Shown here: positions 22,492-35,884 of the stretch, one piece after another
Layout: every line of letters starts with the position of its first letter
Position numbering within the stretch: the stretch's first letter is position 1
Origin: Diphasiastrum complanatum
Lineage: Eukaryota > Streptophyta > Lycopodiopsida > Lycopodiales > Lycopodiaceae
Reading direction: 5' to 3'
NCBI GenBank assembly: GCA_029204225.1
Contig: CM055092.1
Span: 101,276,433-101,340,432 of the forward strand
DNA length: 64,000 nt
The notes under the pieces: model-generated
The model's database searches: none
Seen by the model: only the letters and a program-made list of their open reading frames with translations
What the model was told of the DNA's origin: nothing
Position numbers and translations under genes: made by a program

Positions 22492-23805
22492 TTAAGAACC
22501 GTCTTGGTCCTCTAAGACAAAGTCTGGAAAAATCTTGCGAAGGACGCTGTCTCTTTCCCAAGTGGCATTCTTAACAGGCTGATCATTCCACTTAACCAGA
22601 TATTCTCGGTATAGAGTATGACGAGTCTGCGTCTCTCTACTATCAAGAATCTCTTCTACTTCATGTGGAGGTTGTTGAGGATCCAATGGGAGAACTAGAA
22701 CACTGACCCCTACCAGATTGTCTGATCTGGTTAAGGCTTTTCGTAACTGACTTACATGAAAGACTGGAAAAACCTTACTACTGTGTGGGAGTTCTAGTTC
22801 ATAGGTGACCTCGCCTAGTCTCCTACTGATGGTAAAGGGACCACAATACCTTGGAGACAACTTAGCACACACTCCTGATTTGAGGGTTTTAGAGTCAACT
22901 GGGACTCTCAAGTAGACTTTCTCACCAGTGGAGAACTGCACATCCCGTCTGTGTGGATCTGCATAATGCCTGGCTCGATCCTGGGATTGTCTAATGCTAC
23001 GCTTAGCATGTTTTATCATCTGGTTTAGGTCTTCTAAAAAGTTTCTAGCTGCTTCAACTTTTTCTTGTTTAAACCCTACAGCTGTGGGTGAGCGTGGCTG
23101 AAAACCGTACATCAGCATAAATGGGCTGTATCCCGTAGCTGAATGTTTGGTACTGTTGTAAGCAAACTCTAATATCGAGAGATACTCCTCCCAATTAGTC
23201 TGCCTCTTGCTGACGTATGCACGAAGCATATCCTCCAGCACTTGATTTATCCTTTCTGTTTGATCGTCCGTCTGTGGATGGTCGTTGGTACTCATATTAA
23301 GTTTAGTATGGAGATGATGGAATACTGCCCTCCAAAAATTTCCAGTAAACTTACTGTCCCAGTCGCTGACTATGCCGGAAGGTAGACCGTACAATTTAGA
23401 TAGCCCGTCTACAAACAACCTCGCTAACTCTGGAGCTCTAACGGTTGTTTTGGTCGAAATAAAATGAGCCATTTTGGTCAGACGGTCAACTGTGACCCAT
23501 ATAGCGTCATTACCCTTTTGGGTTTTAGGCAGGCCTACTATAAAATCCATGGAGATACTCTCCCATTTACCAGCTGGTATTTCTAAGGGATGCAACAACC
23601 CTCCTGCCTTTAAACGCTCTGCTTTATTTACTTGACATTTCTGGCAACTGGTTACATACTGGTGGACGTCCTTTTTCATACTGGGCCAGAAAAATTGCCT
23701 ACGAAGAAGCTCATAGGTCTTCTGTATGCCTGGGTGTCCCGCGCTAGGATTGTCATGACATTCATATAGGACCTGCTGCCTATAATCCTCTAAATTGGGA
23801 CACAT
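22492..23805 (-). pseudogene. Gypsy B integrase and chromodomain
   Basis: 437 codons. The zinc finger ([10 protein letters not shown] ... CQKCQVNK), core ([32 protein letters not shown]) and chromodomain ([16 protein letters not shown]) follow the layout of A. Two changes in well-kept motifs are seen: VSDWDSKF for VSDRDSKF, and TDD for TDG in the QTDGQTE box. The frame differs from the RT part because one G is missing in a G run near 23799. Confidence 0.92.
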
Positions 23806-24955
23806 ACTCTATCTCTATAGAGCAAGTACTCATCCTGAATGGAATACTGTTTCCATTTGAATCCTTGAGTCAACTGACCCTCAACCACTGGGGTTTGCTT
23901 GGGTAATACAGGCTCAGAATCCTCAACGTCATCTGATGACGTATACTCGGACTCATCATCATCCTCAACGGAAGCTGTCGTATTCTTGGATGAACTGGCA
24001 CCAGCCCCGGGAACTGGTTTCGGAGTCTGTAACTGTCTGTTCTGGACCGAGTTCCAGATAATAGAGAAGAATGCATCATGCTGGCATTTCTCTCTCAAGG
24101 ACTCGAGTAACTCATTACGAATCTGAGTAAAACTCAGCTCGTTTATCATAGGCATTCTGCTAAGAGCATCTGCTACTGTATTGAATTTTCCACGCCTATA
24201 TCTGATAGACATGTCAAACTCTTGCATCAACTCTGCCCAACGAGCTTTCCGACCTCTAAGTTCAGGTTGATTGCAAAGGTATCTGAGACTCTCATGGTCT
24301 GTCAGGACCTCAAAGTTGGCACCATACAAATAATGCCTCCAAGTCTTAAGGGGATGGACTATAGAAAAGAGTTCCTTTTCATAGGCACTATACCTAGTCT
24401 GTGTTGGCTCGAGTTTTTTACTCTCGAACGCAACTGGTCGTCCACCCTGAGTTAGCACAGCGCCTACTGCAAAGTCGCTAGCATCTGTTTCGACCACAAA
24501 CGGCTGATTGGGGTCGACGACTTTTAAGACTGGTGCTGTAGCTAAGGCTGTTTTGAGAGCATCAAAGCTCTCCTGTTGTGCGGACTCCCAAATGAACTCC
24601 TTTCCCTTACCCTTAAGGAGATTTGTCATAAGGACTGCTATTTGAGCATATTCCTTGACAAATCGTCTGTAATATCCCGCCAGACCAAGAAAGATTTGAA
24701 GTTCCAAAATATTCTGAGGTCTCAGCCAACTGAGTATGGCTTTAACCTTATTTGGGTCCATCTTAATCCCATCTGAAGAGATAATGTGACCCAAATATGC
24801 TACTTCTTCAACGAAGAATTCACACTTGGATTGTTTAGCATAAAGCTTATGCTTTCTGAGCAGTCGAAACACCTTTCTGAGGTGTTTTAGATGCTCCTTC
24901 CTCGTTTTGTTGTAGACGAGGATGTCATCTAAAAATACGACTACAAACTTACCCA
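23790..24955 (-). pseudogene. Gypsy B end of reverse transcriptase and RNase H
   Basis: Open from about 24955, where the missing base shifts the frame, to 23790. It carries the end of [14 protein letters not shown] (intact here, broken in A), RNase [14 protein letters not shown], and the acidic spacer [20 protein letters not shown] before the integrase. Confidence 0.9.
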
Positions 24956-27277
24956 GTATGGTCTGAGGACATTGTTCATCAAGGTCATAAACGTAGCTGG
25001 AGCATTTGTGAGCCCAAATGGCATCACCTTAAACTCATAATGACCGTGACGAGTCCTAAAAGCTGTTTTCGAGACATCTTCCGATTTTATACGTACTTGA
25101 TGATATCCCGATCTGAGGTCTATTTTGCTGAAAAACTTAGCCCCGTCGAGTTGATCAAACAACTCGTCTGCCCGAGGCATAGGGTATTTATTCTTAATTG
25201 TGACTTTATTGAGGGCTCTGTAATCTACGCAAAGATGCATAGACCAGTCTTTCTTTTTCACCAATAGGACTGGTGAGGCCCATGGTGAACTACTGGTCTC
25301 AATTTGGCCTTTCCCAAGATAGTCTGTTAACTGCCTAGTTATTTCTTCATCCTCTGTTCGGCTGACCCGATACGGAGGTTTAGAAACAGGTGCTGTACCT
25401 AGTACTAGGTTTATTACATGATCTACCTCTCTACTAGGTGGTAAACCATGTGGCAAATCTTCAGGAAAAACATCTTTAAATTTAGACAATAAAGTTTTTA
25501 ATTTACTGATTTTCTGCTGAATAGAACTGGAAATAGAAACTTCAGAAATAAACTGAAAGTCACATAAGAATACCTGATGGTCTTCGTCTCCGATTAGCTG
25601 ACAGAGTTCTGAACTGCAGACCATAGGGTTGTTGGGTACATCATGCTCCCCATGCAACTGGATCTCTCGGCCTTTATGCTGAAAGCTGAGGGTGTTCTCC
25701 TGATAGTTTCTGTGGAGGGAAGGTCCTAAACTGTAGAGCCAATCTCTCCCGAGAACAATGTCTGTTCGATCCAGGTGCATTATCTGAAAGTTTATTTCAT
25801 CTTGGTACCCCTGAATACCAAGATTTAACTTACTTACCATACTTTCCCATATTTTTTTATCTTCACCCTTAGCTAATGAAACTATGTACCTATGCTGACT
25901 AGGTACTTCTGGTAGTTTAAGCTTTTTAACCAGGGTGTGGTTGATGAAATTATGGGTTGCCCCATCATCAACCATGACTCTTACTGACTGGTTCCCAACT
26001 TTCCCATGCATACGTACTAGGTCATGCGGCCCAAAGCTGAAGGGTCTCGCTAGCATTGCAGAGGTCAGCTGGCAACAATGTTCATGATCTTCATGATACA
26101 CTTTGATCTCGGAAGCTGCCGAGTCACTGGAGAAACATACAGTCTGAACAAGATGAACTTGTTTTTTATCTTTCTTATCTTTTTTAGTGAAAGGCCCCTT
26201 GGGACACTGTCTGACTGTGTGTCCCTTGCCCATACACACAAAGCACAAACATTCTTGTTTGGCTTTCTCAAAATCATCTGGTTTTAAGGGCTGTATGAGT
26301 GAAGGGCGTTTCTGAGGAGCTTCACTTTTAAATTTGTCTTCTTTCTTTCTTTTCAAAAATTTCTTTTTAAATTGAAAGTCTCTCTGAGAAGGCTGCTCAG
26401 AAAGTGGCTGTTGTCTCGCCTTCTTCCTACCCATTGAATCATCATAGATTTGAGCATATCTGAGAGCTTGCTCAAGGGTAGTAGGCGAGTTTCTCTGGAC
26501 CTCTACTTTATATTCATCTTTGAGGCCACGGACAAATCCCCTAAATTTCTGATAGTCATCCATATTTTTAATCTTTAAAATTGCTTCTCGATACTGCGAG
26601 ATATATTGGATGAGGGACTTGTCCATTACTGTTCTTTCCCAGGCTTCCCAGGCTCTATCAAGTTCATTTTCTGGTAGAAATTCTCTTAGGAAAGCTTCTT
26701 CAAAAGCTTTCCATGACCGGGGAGTCTGCCCAGTCTCCTGGAGATTTAACCACCACTTATAGGCCATAGGCCCTAAGGAAAGACTGGCCTCAAGAGCTTG
26801 CAAATGGTCAGGGGTCTGTTTCAGAGCATGAATGTTCTTCCATTTGCTGAGGAAGGTTTGTAGAATATCTGCATTTCTATCCTTCTCTTCCCCATTAAAA
26901 GTAGGAGGCTTTATATCTTTAAAAACACTGGGGTGAGATCGTAAAGTCTCACCCGAAATTGATGGAAGTGGAGAAGGGAATAACTGAGAAGTGGAGGGAA
27001 GGCTTCCTATCGCGGAACTCAAAATCAAGTTTTTGAGCTCAGCGAACGAGTCGTCCACACTGGACTTGAAATTGGCTAATGCCAACTTCAGATCATCCAC
27101 TTATGTTACCAATTGGAGGAACTGCTCCTTGGTAACTAGTTCGTCGAGTTCTTCGGCGAACTGTTCCTGTTCTTCTACTTCCATGGGTTCCTTCCCTTTT
27201 CTGTAAGCCAAGGCTTCTGTTTCAAGTTCGTCGAAGCCTCTCTCCTGGGGTTGATCAGGTCCCTGAGGAGTGGTCAT
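24941..27277 (-). pseudogene. Gypsy B Gag, protease and reverse transcriptase
   Basis: The start codon at 27277 matches that of A. A TAA at 27103-27101 interrupts Gag after 58 codons (codon changed from the GAA seen in A). From 27100 the frame runs open through Gag core, zinc knuckle [14 protein letters not shown], protease VDDGATHNF and RT until a missing base near 24956 turns ...LRPYLGKF into ...LRPYWVSL. The FLDD box lies just beyond, in the other frame. Confidence 0.92.
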
Positions 27278-28156
27278 CTTTGAAACTGAAAGAGAGCTAC
27301 CTTAACTTCTGAAGGAAAAAAGTCTAAAAGACTAATTTACAACTGTAAAAGGGAAAGGAAAGATGACTTAGTTGTTTCTGAGCACTGTACTTCCAAAAAA
27401 AGAATGAAGAGGAACCCTTTCTGCTCTTTTCCCCAAGATTTCAGACCTGCTGTCCCGAAAAATGCCAGTTTGAAGCTCCAAAACGGTGCCAAATTTCCTG
27501 GTTTTTTGAGGATAGTAGCTCGCTGGTCTAATTGCAATCCAACTGACTCATTTACTTCTAATTTGAGACCCAAAAAGTATTTCAATTTCTGATTTTGGTG
27601 TCTCCCTACCCTCACTGGCTGGACAACCACCTGTCTGGCCCAATTTTCTAAAATTTAAGGCCCAAAACTTACTTGAAATTCTGATCTGACTTCAAGTAGT
27701 AGGTCGCTGGTCTGTGGCAATCTAGTTTGATGTTCAAACTACTGAAAAATTCTCAAAAACAGTGATGAAAAACCAATTTTTCACCTCCATGTCCAGCGCT
27801 GGCCCTGCTAAGAAACTTTGCTTGAAAACCCCTCAAACTTCCTTGGATTTCTCTAAAATTTCAAAGGTAGATGTCTGATCCCACAGTGATGGACCTGCTC
27901 GCTGGTTTCTACTCTAAATCCTTTCTAAAATCTTCTATCAGATGTCTGAAATCTGATATAGATTGCTGCCTTTCCAGCGATTTACCTACAGAAGGAATTC
28001 TACTTCCTACAACTGTAAATTCTTAGTGAATTTCAAGGGTTTGAAGGCTGCACCCACAGCGATTCTCCTCCTCTAATCTTTTCTGAGAACCTGAGAAACA
28101 CTTCCTATCTTCTGATAGCTTTCTCTACTGCTGCTCCTGAACTCCCTAGGATGGAG
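27278..28156 (-). other. leader of Gypsy B
   Basis: About 880 bases, longer than in A and strongly diverged from it, with several CCAGCGAG-type words. No gene seen. Confidence 0.75.
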
Positions 28157-28171
28157 ATGGCTCTGATACCA
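28157..28171 (-). promoter_or_regulatory. primer-binding site of Gypsy B
   Basis: TGGTATCAGAGCCAT on the minus strand, one base from the 5' LTR, as in A and C. Confidence 0.93.
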
Positions 28172-28172
28172 G

Positions 28173-28528
28173 TGTAATAGGTCCTAACACCACAGTAGGG
28201 CAAACACTAACTGATCCACCCAACCTTGCCTACTCCCTGATATAGAGTAAGCCCCTCCTAGCCCAGTGTGAGGACTGGTAGCATGCTACTGCCAAGTGTC
28301 GGCCATGTGGCACTGGTGGCCGACTGCACGTCGGGACCCAACTGGGGGCCCTATCCTCCTGACAGGGTCCCTAAGCTGTGTTAGGCCCGCCATGGCTATG
28401 GACCGTGCTGGGGCACACTACTCACATTGTCTTGCCCTGTTGGTCATGTACGCTGGACACGACCCTGACTATGGTATCTGACCTATCTGTGTTCTCTAAG
28501 GTTCGGCACTGGTTACGAGCTCGTAACA
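28173..28528 (-). repeat. 5' LTR of Gypsy B
   Basis: 356 bp; the G-box CCACGTGG of the family is altered to CCATGTGG and part of the second ACGT motif is deleted, so this promoter copy has lost both motifs. The terminal palindrome is kept at 28512-28527. Confidence 0.93.
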
Positions 28529-28533
28529 AAGGT

Positions 28534-28959
28534 CCACCGACCGTACGGATGACACGATAATCCGACTGGTATAGAAAGTATAGGGAGACCAATCTGCAGA
28601 TTGAATGCATACAACAGATATAGATCAAAGGTCTCAAAATCTTTCAAACTTAAAGGAGGTTTAAACTTAATCAAAGTTTAAAAGGATGGCTAAACACCCA
28701 AACTAAAAAATTTCTTTAAGCTAATCAATTTAAAGTTTAACTTACTCCATCTTTCCTATACAAACTAAAAAACACAAAGTTTGAATAAAAAAGACAAGGT
28801 TATTGAGAACAGCTTGTTTAAATGAAAAAACAAGCTTACATCCACAAACCAACCTTTTCAAATTAGATTGAACCAGCCACATTCCAATAAGGAATAACAA
28901 TGCAAAGGCAAAAAAGGAAACGTGTGCACCTCAAAAGAAAATTGACTGCTCTAATACCA
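28534..28959 (-). other. leader (right part) and primer site of Gypsy D
   Basis: Leader without a gene, ending in the primer site 28944-28959. On the minus strand the site reads TGGTATTAGAGCAGTC, an initiator tRNA-Met type site with one change from the commoner TGGTATCAGAGC. Confidence 0.8.
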
Positions 28960-28961
28960 AT

Positions 28962-29432
28962 TGTTACAACTCCCTAGAATCATCGACTGCCTTGAAGGTT
29001 CCGCACACTCCATACCAGTGACGACGCACCGTAAGCGCCCAACCGTAGGGTCACAACTGACCCACCCCCATGCTCTGGAGCAATCGACATAACCATGTCT
29101 GGTCAAGCCTCCTACGATAACTGGCGTCCCATACCACCAGCCATCGCACTCGGCTCTCCTAGCACACATCTCCTGGCCTGGAGATATATCTTGGCTCATG
29201 CACGTGCTCTCCATCCACCAACTCCCGAGTAGACTGAGTGAATGGAAAGAGGGAAACCCCACTACTATATAGGCATAGCACAGTAGGTCCCATCAAGCAT
29301 GGTCCTTCCGGCGACACGTGAGCACCTACGAGGATGGTGACACGTGGCACCCAAACATGTCGATAACTCTAGTCTTGCATCATGCCTCTTGCAAGGCCGT
29401 CATTGAAGGGCGTACCGTTATGGTACATAACA
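28962..29432 (-). repeat. 5' LTR of Gypsy D
   Basis: 471 bp. In element orientation it begins TGTTATGTACC and ends AGTTGTAACA. It has a single CCTATATAGT TATA-like box near 29264-29273 and a GCACGTGC G-box near 29199-29206. It lacks the 73-bp duplication of the other LTR. Confidence 0.92.
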
Positions 29433-29578
29433 TTCGGATTCTGCTGGTCTAGCTATAGAACCGTTTACGTATCTCATAGCTCCTTTTTTATCAGGATCAT
29501 CCTCATTTTGAACTTCCACATGTGGAAGTCATCTCCGTTGAATTTGTTAATCAAGCGGATCTCTGACGTGCCTTCCAT
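29433..29578 (-). pseudogene. Copia E Gag N-terminus
   Basis: ATG at 29578, then EIRLINKFNGDDFHMWKFKM and RMILIKKEL, a typical Copia Gag start. A TGA follows where the family usually has Trp. Past it the same sequence can be read on toward the D insertion at 29433, and the frame resumes left of D at 16564. Confidence 0.85.
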
Positions 29579-29679
29579 TGTAATCGAGAAACAAAGATTG
29601 AACACAAACAGAATGAACAGCTTCTATGAAAAAGAACATATTAAGTTCTATTGAAAATCCTAGACTCTGAGTAACCCAA

Positions 29680-29700
29680 CGAACCAGTGTTCTGATACCA
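29680..29700 (-). promoter_or_regulatory. primer-binding site of Copia E
   Basis: On the minus strand it reads TGGTATCAGAACACTGG..., about 100 bases before the Gag ATG. The 5' LTR should lie to its right. Confidence 0.75.
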
Positions 29701-29710
29701 ATCCTATTGG

Positions 29711-31237
<1,527 letters not shown>

Positions 31238-32022
31238 TGACGTCAGCAGATACACTCAAGGTCGTGGCTAATCTGCCACTCTTGTAATTTGTGATTAGTT
31301 GTAGATGTTTAATCACTCTAATCTAGAAGTTACACGATGCGACTATATACTTTATGGATGATACTTGATGCATACACATGAAATAGTCTAATGCTAGTAA
31401 GCAAGAAGACGAAAAACACAGAATACAAGTCCGCCTACGTGCGAGACAATTCTGCATAGGATCTGTAGATCCACAAGTCCGCTAGTAAGCGAGACATTAC
31501 TCGTGGGAGAACAGTATTTCTCTCACGCCAACGCACTACGTAGATCTACATGCAGTGCTTGAAGAATCTGAAGAATCAATAGATGATTTTTTGTAGCCGT
31601 TGCGCACATATCACTCTTATCTTGTCTATGTAAATTAGTCTGCTGCTATTCGTGTGTCTAATTCACCTGTTCATTTAATTCCGCACCTTGGTTTGAATTT
31701 TGTTGAATGTTACATTAATCTGTTAACGTAGTACAGCAGTGTCTGTCTAGATTCTCGAGGACTGTAGGAATGACACAACTGGCAGTGACCAGCAATCATA
31801 TCTGAAATCCATCCGAATTATATTGTAGTTTGATTTCGCGTTTCTTACGCGACTGCCATCTCCAACTCGCATCAGTTTCACTATAATTGTCAACTTGATG
31901 GTTCTCATCGGTCAGATCGTATGTAGGCGAGACCTTGCGGTTCTGCCTGTTTGGACTTTACGTGTACTCTGTAGACTGTTTGAGAGAGCGATTTTTTTGA
32001 GAGATGAAGGAGGGCGAAAGGG
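31238..32022. other. non-coding stretch before Copia G, possible old LTR
   Basis: No gene seen. The 20-base phrase AGTCCGC-N-GCGAGAC occurs at 31428-31447 and 31476-31495, and again right of Copia G at 35704-35723, with a partial copy near 31926. This could mean old, diverged LTRs of G or a shared regulatory repeat. Confidence 0.4.
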
Positions 32023-32268
32023 ATGAGTAGAAGTAAAAATAAACTCCAACACAATGAGGCTTCAACAAGTTTTTCAGAGCAAGACTACGACGTAATCATT
32101 GACTCAGGAACAACTTCACACATAACCTACAACAAGAAAGTCTTGATCAACTACAGAGAACTCAAGAACAACATAGCAGTGATTCTAGGCGACGGGAGCC
32201 GACATGATGTCAAGGGCATCGAGACTCTACAACTACGAATACTGTCGGGACAAGCAGAGCTACCATGA
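32023..32268 (+). pseudogene. Copia G protease
   Basis: 81 codons. YDVIIDSGTTSHITYNKKVL holds the DSG triad, followed by VILGDGSRHDVKGIETLQL. It ends at a stop before the usual VLYVP stretch, seen as ALYVLSLRRDLLSVSKM just after the stop in the same frame. Confidence 0.8.
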
Positions 32269-32316
32269 GCACTTTATGTACTCTCACTAAGAAGAGACCT
32301 GCTATCAGTCTCGAAG

Positions 32317-33350
32317 ATGGTAGATCTCGACATTCGAGTCCTGTTCTACCACAATGCATGCCGAATGATTGAGAAAACAACAAACAAGCTGCTGATTGTT
32401 GGATCCAGGGAAGGTAATATCTACCAATCCAAAATAATCAGCAGTTCTGATATAAGACTAAATGCATCAGAAAACGAAGATCAACTCTGGCACAGAAGAA
32501 TGTATCATCTGAACATGAAAAGCCTCTACGACATGAGCAGAAAAGACATAGTCACAGGTCTGAAGATATCCAGATCCGACACCGAATTCTGTGAAGCCTG
32601 CCAAAAGAGCAAACAACATCAAAATCCATTTGTACATGAGGGAAGAAGAGCCAAATAAGTTCTTGAGCTCATCCACTCAGATGTCTGTGGACCAATGAAA
32701 GTTGATTCGCTTTCAGGATCAAGGTACTTCTTGACGTTCATTGATGACTGCGCTGGATGACAACAATTTATTACTTGAAAAAAAAATCTGAAGTGTTTGA
32801 CTCTTTCAAGAAGTTTGTGACATTCGCAAAGAGACACACCTCGAAGAAGGTATAGACCATCAGGTCTGACAATGGAGGTGAGTACAAGAGCAAGGAGTTC
32901 TCAAGCTTCTGCCAAGAACAAAATATAGAGCATCAATTCACTCCTGCGTATACACTGGAATATAATGGTGTCGCATAAAGGAAAAACAGGACGCTAGTCG
33001 AAGGAGCCAGATGCATGATGGCACAGACTCAATTTCCAAGTCAATTTTGGGCTAAGGCAATAGCTACAGCAATATACCTATAGAACAGATCAACAACGAC
33101 AACGCTGGAAAACAAAACACCGTATGAGATGTGGACGAACAGAAAGCCTGATTTGTCATACGTGCGCATATTTGGATGTGCAGCGTACAAGCACATACCA
33201 AAAGAAATTAGAAGCAAGCTCGACGAAAAGTCAGAGCAAACAGTCATGGTCAGATACTCGAATGGATCACAAGTGTATAGGCTCTACCACCCAACGTCGA
33301 AGAAAGTTATGTCGAATAGAGATGTGAAGTTCGACGAGTCTACATTTCTT
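32317..33350 (+). pseudogene. Copia G integrase
   Basis: 32317-32658 has WHRRMYHLNMKSLYDMS and CEACQKSKQHQNPF (zinc finger). The core follows with stops: [28 protein letters not shown]. Then YEMWTNRKPDLSYVRIFGCA and VMVRYSNGSQVYRLYHP at 33124-33300. The acidic residues seen are consistent with a once functional enzyme. Confidence 0.82.
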
Positions 33351-34666
33351 GGATTGAAGAAAGAAAAAGGCCATGAGATTTTTACACTATTGTCGATTCA
33401 AGAGGGAGATCGAGGCCAAACATCAAATCAGAACATCGAGCCCCAAACTCCAGAGCAAGAACATAAAGATCAATCTGACGAAGAAGAAACGAACCAGCAG
33501 CGACAAACAGGACCAAGAAGGTCAACAAGACAAAGACGACCTCCAGATCGATACTTTGACAATCTTCAATGTAGCAAAGATGCAAAGTTCGAGTTCTGTA
33601 GCTTCATTGAAGAACCAACAACATATCAAGAAGCTATCCAGAGTCCAAAGGGAGAATTTTGGAAGCAAGCAATGTCAGAGGAGATCAAATCAATGAGGCA
33701 AAATGAGGCATGGATACTAGAGCCACTGCCAGAAGATAAAAAGATCATCAACTGCAAATGGAGCTACAAAATCAAATGGCATTGTCGGATGCTACAAAGC
33801 AAGACTTGTTGCCAAGGGCTACATGCAAAGATACAGTATCGATTAGTTTGATACCTACTCACCAATGGTCAAAATGACAAGCATTCGACTACTCCTTGCA
33901 TAGCAACACAATACAATCTAGAAATACACCAGATTGATGTGAAAAAAGCCTTTCTCCACGGAGATCTAGAGGAGGAAATCTTCATGAAGCACCTGAAGGA
34001 TTCGAAGACCCCGTTTGTCGATTGTATTGATGTATTTATGGTCTGAAGCAAGCATTACGAGCTTGGTACAAGAAGCTCGACAATCTTCTGAAGTCTCTAG
34101 ACTTCGTTCCTACACAACCAAACTACAATGTCTACATAAAGAGAGTAGGACGAAGCTTTGTGATTCTAACTATATTTGTAGATGACTCCCTGATGATAGG
34201 AAACTCTTTGATGCTGATCAAAGAAACGAAGAGTCAGATATCTCCAAGTTATGAAATCAAAAATCTACGAGAAGCAACAAAATGCCTTGGGTTGGAGATC
34301 AGAAGAGATCAAATAAGATGAGTAATACATCCGAGTCAATCAGAATACACCGAAAAGGTGTTGAAGTAGTACCGAATGTTGGACTGCAAAGAAAAAGCCA
34401 TACCAATGATAGTTGGAGCCAAACTAACAAAGCATGACTGCCCAAAAACTGATGAGGAGAGACAGAAGATTGAAGGTATACCATACCAAAACTTGATTGG
34501 TAGTCTGATGTACCTTACAATTTGTACTAGACCTGACTTGGCCTTCCCAGTCTATGCATTGAGCCAATTCTCCTCGAATCCTGGCATGGCACATTGGCAA
34601 ATGGCGAAAAGAATACTGCAAAATCTGAAGGGCACCCAAAATATGGGATTGACCTACAAAGCATAA
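33351..34666 (+). pseudogene. Copia G reverse transcriptase
   Basis: An Arg/Gln-rich linker (GPRRSTRQRRPPDRY) leads to YQEAIQSPKGEFWKQAMSEE and NEAWILEPLPEDKKIINCKW. After frame breaks come the active-site FVDD near 34180, LMIGNSLMLI, and at 34376-34666 the thumb region with YQNLIGSLMYLTICTRPDLA. Stops and shifts are at about 33790-33900 and 34320. Confidence 0.82.
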
Positions 34667-35485
34667 AAAGAAGAAAAAAGATTCGAGCAGCAACACTACA
34701 GTGATGCAAGTTGGGCAATACTACAGTGATGCAAGCTGGGCAAGCTACAAAGACGACAACAAGTCCATGACAAGAGAGTGTTCGATAGTGTGCGGAGCAG
34801 CAATCAGTTGGACATGCAAGAAACAAACATTGGTGCTCAATCCTCATGCGAATCTAAATATGTCACAGCTTCGAAAATGGCGAATGAGGTAATATGGTTG
34901 TAGATGATGCTGGAAGCAATTGGACTACAACAAAGAGAACCATGCATGGTGATGATGGATTCTCAGAGTGCCATATACTTGTCCCAAGATCCTGTCTTTC
35001 ATTCAAAGACTAAACACATACCTCTAAAGTACCATCACATTCAAGACTTGATCTCGAAAAGAGAGCTGAAAGTCCAATACATAAAATCTGAGGACATGGT
35101 TGCAGATTTGCTCATGAAGTCGCTCGACAAACCACTCAACACAAAACAAAGAAAGACAATGGGACTGGACACAAACAAAAGTTGCAATGTTCAAGAGGGA
35201 TTGTTTGAAATGGTGAACTCCTACAACCTTGCCGAAGAAATCTCGAAGGACGAAAAGATCTCGAAGGCCAAACTGAAAGTCGAACACGACTCGAAGATCG
35301 AACACACCTCGAAGGTCGAAGCGAAGGCTGAAGGAAAAGTGTTCGAGGTTCGTCCCTACAACCAAATGACGAAGACACTCTCAAAAGAAAAGACGAACAA
35401 AAGACAAATAACTCGAGCTGACAGTTGCAGCTCGACGAGCGTGGAGTCTTGTACTATCACGCTTAGTCGCCAGAAGCGATGTTGA
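34667..35485 (+). pseudogene. Copia G RNase H with Lys/Glu-rich tail
   Basis: HYSDASWA is present twice because of a 25-bp tandem duplication (34696-34720 and 34721-34745), which shifts the frame. Then MDSQSAIYLSQDPVFHSKTK and YIKSEDMVADLLMKSLDKPL, the end of the family. Unusually the frame stays open for about 120 more residues, including a repeated Ser-Lys-x-Glu run (SKIEHTSKVEAKAEGK), before the stop at 35485. Confidence 0.8.
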
Positions 35486-35880
35486 CACAAGGTAGCTAAC
35501 TAATTGATTAGCGTAAACCTGTCTTGTAATTCACAGTTAAACTATCTTGTAAACTCCACATAGTGGATATATACACATGATAGATTACTACAATTGTAGA
35601 TGGTGATGAAAGAGAGTGAAGTGCTAGCATACTGTTAGCATTACCAGCTATGCATGAAAGTATGCCAACGAGTAGAACATAGCGAATTCGTGAGAGGAAT
35701 GACAGTCCGCCAATGAGCGAGACACTGATCAACTCACTCAAAACAAAATACAAATACAATTGCTCTCTTTCAATCCATCTCTTCCATTGTTCGCATCGTT
35801 TCGTTAATTAAATGCTTCATGGTGATCTACAGTCGTTTGCTTAGGATTCCTACGAAACTAAACCCCACAACAACCAAACG
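35486..35880. other. non-coding stretch right of Copia G
   Basis: No gene seen. Contains one copy (35704-35723) of the phrase found twice left of G, so it may be the remains of the 3' LTR. Confidence 0.35.
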
Positions 35881-35884
35881 AACA

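Larger units (their letters stand above)
22123..28528 (-). mobile_element. Gypsy B, full-length sister of A nested in Gypsy D
   Basis: LTRs 22123-22480 (358 bp) and 28173-28528 (356 bp) are flanked by a perfect AAGGT duplication (22118-22122 and 28529-28533). A primer site is at 28157-28171 and a purine tract at 22481-22493. By eye the LTRs differ at about eight bases and one 2-bp gap. Coding parts match A closely, but a stop codon and two single-base deletions break the frame. Confidence 0.96.
16565..29432 (-). mobile_element. Gypsy D, degenerate chromodomain Gypsy element split by Gypsy B
   Basis: A left LTR (16565-17106) and a right LTR (28962-29432), both TG...CA, share long near-identical stretches. 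The flanks are TTCGA on the left and TTCGG on the right, a target-site duplication with one change, and they rejoin the Gag frame of Copia E. A primer site lies at 28944-28959 and a purine tract at 17107-17119. Inside are Gag, protease, RT, RNase H, integrase and chromodomain, broken many times. Removing B leaves about 6.4 kb. The LTRs differ clearly more than those of B, in line with D being the older host of B. Confidence 0.92.
32023..35485 (+). mobile_element. Copia G, decayed Ty1/Copia element
   Basis: Protease, integrase, RT and RNase H occur in Copia order on the plus strand, with many frame breaks. No Gag or zinc knuckle was recognised upstream of the protease. LTRs are not certain. 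Confidence 0.85.
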
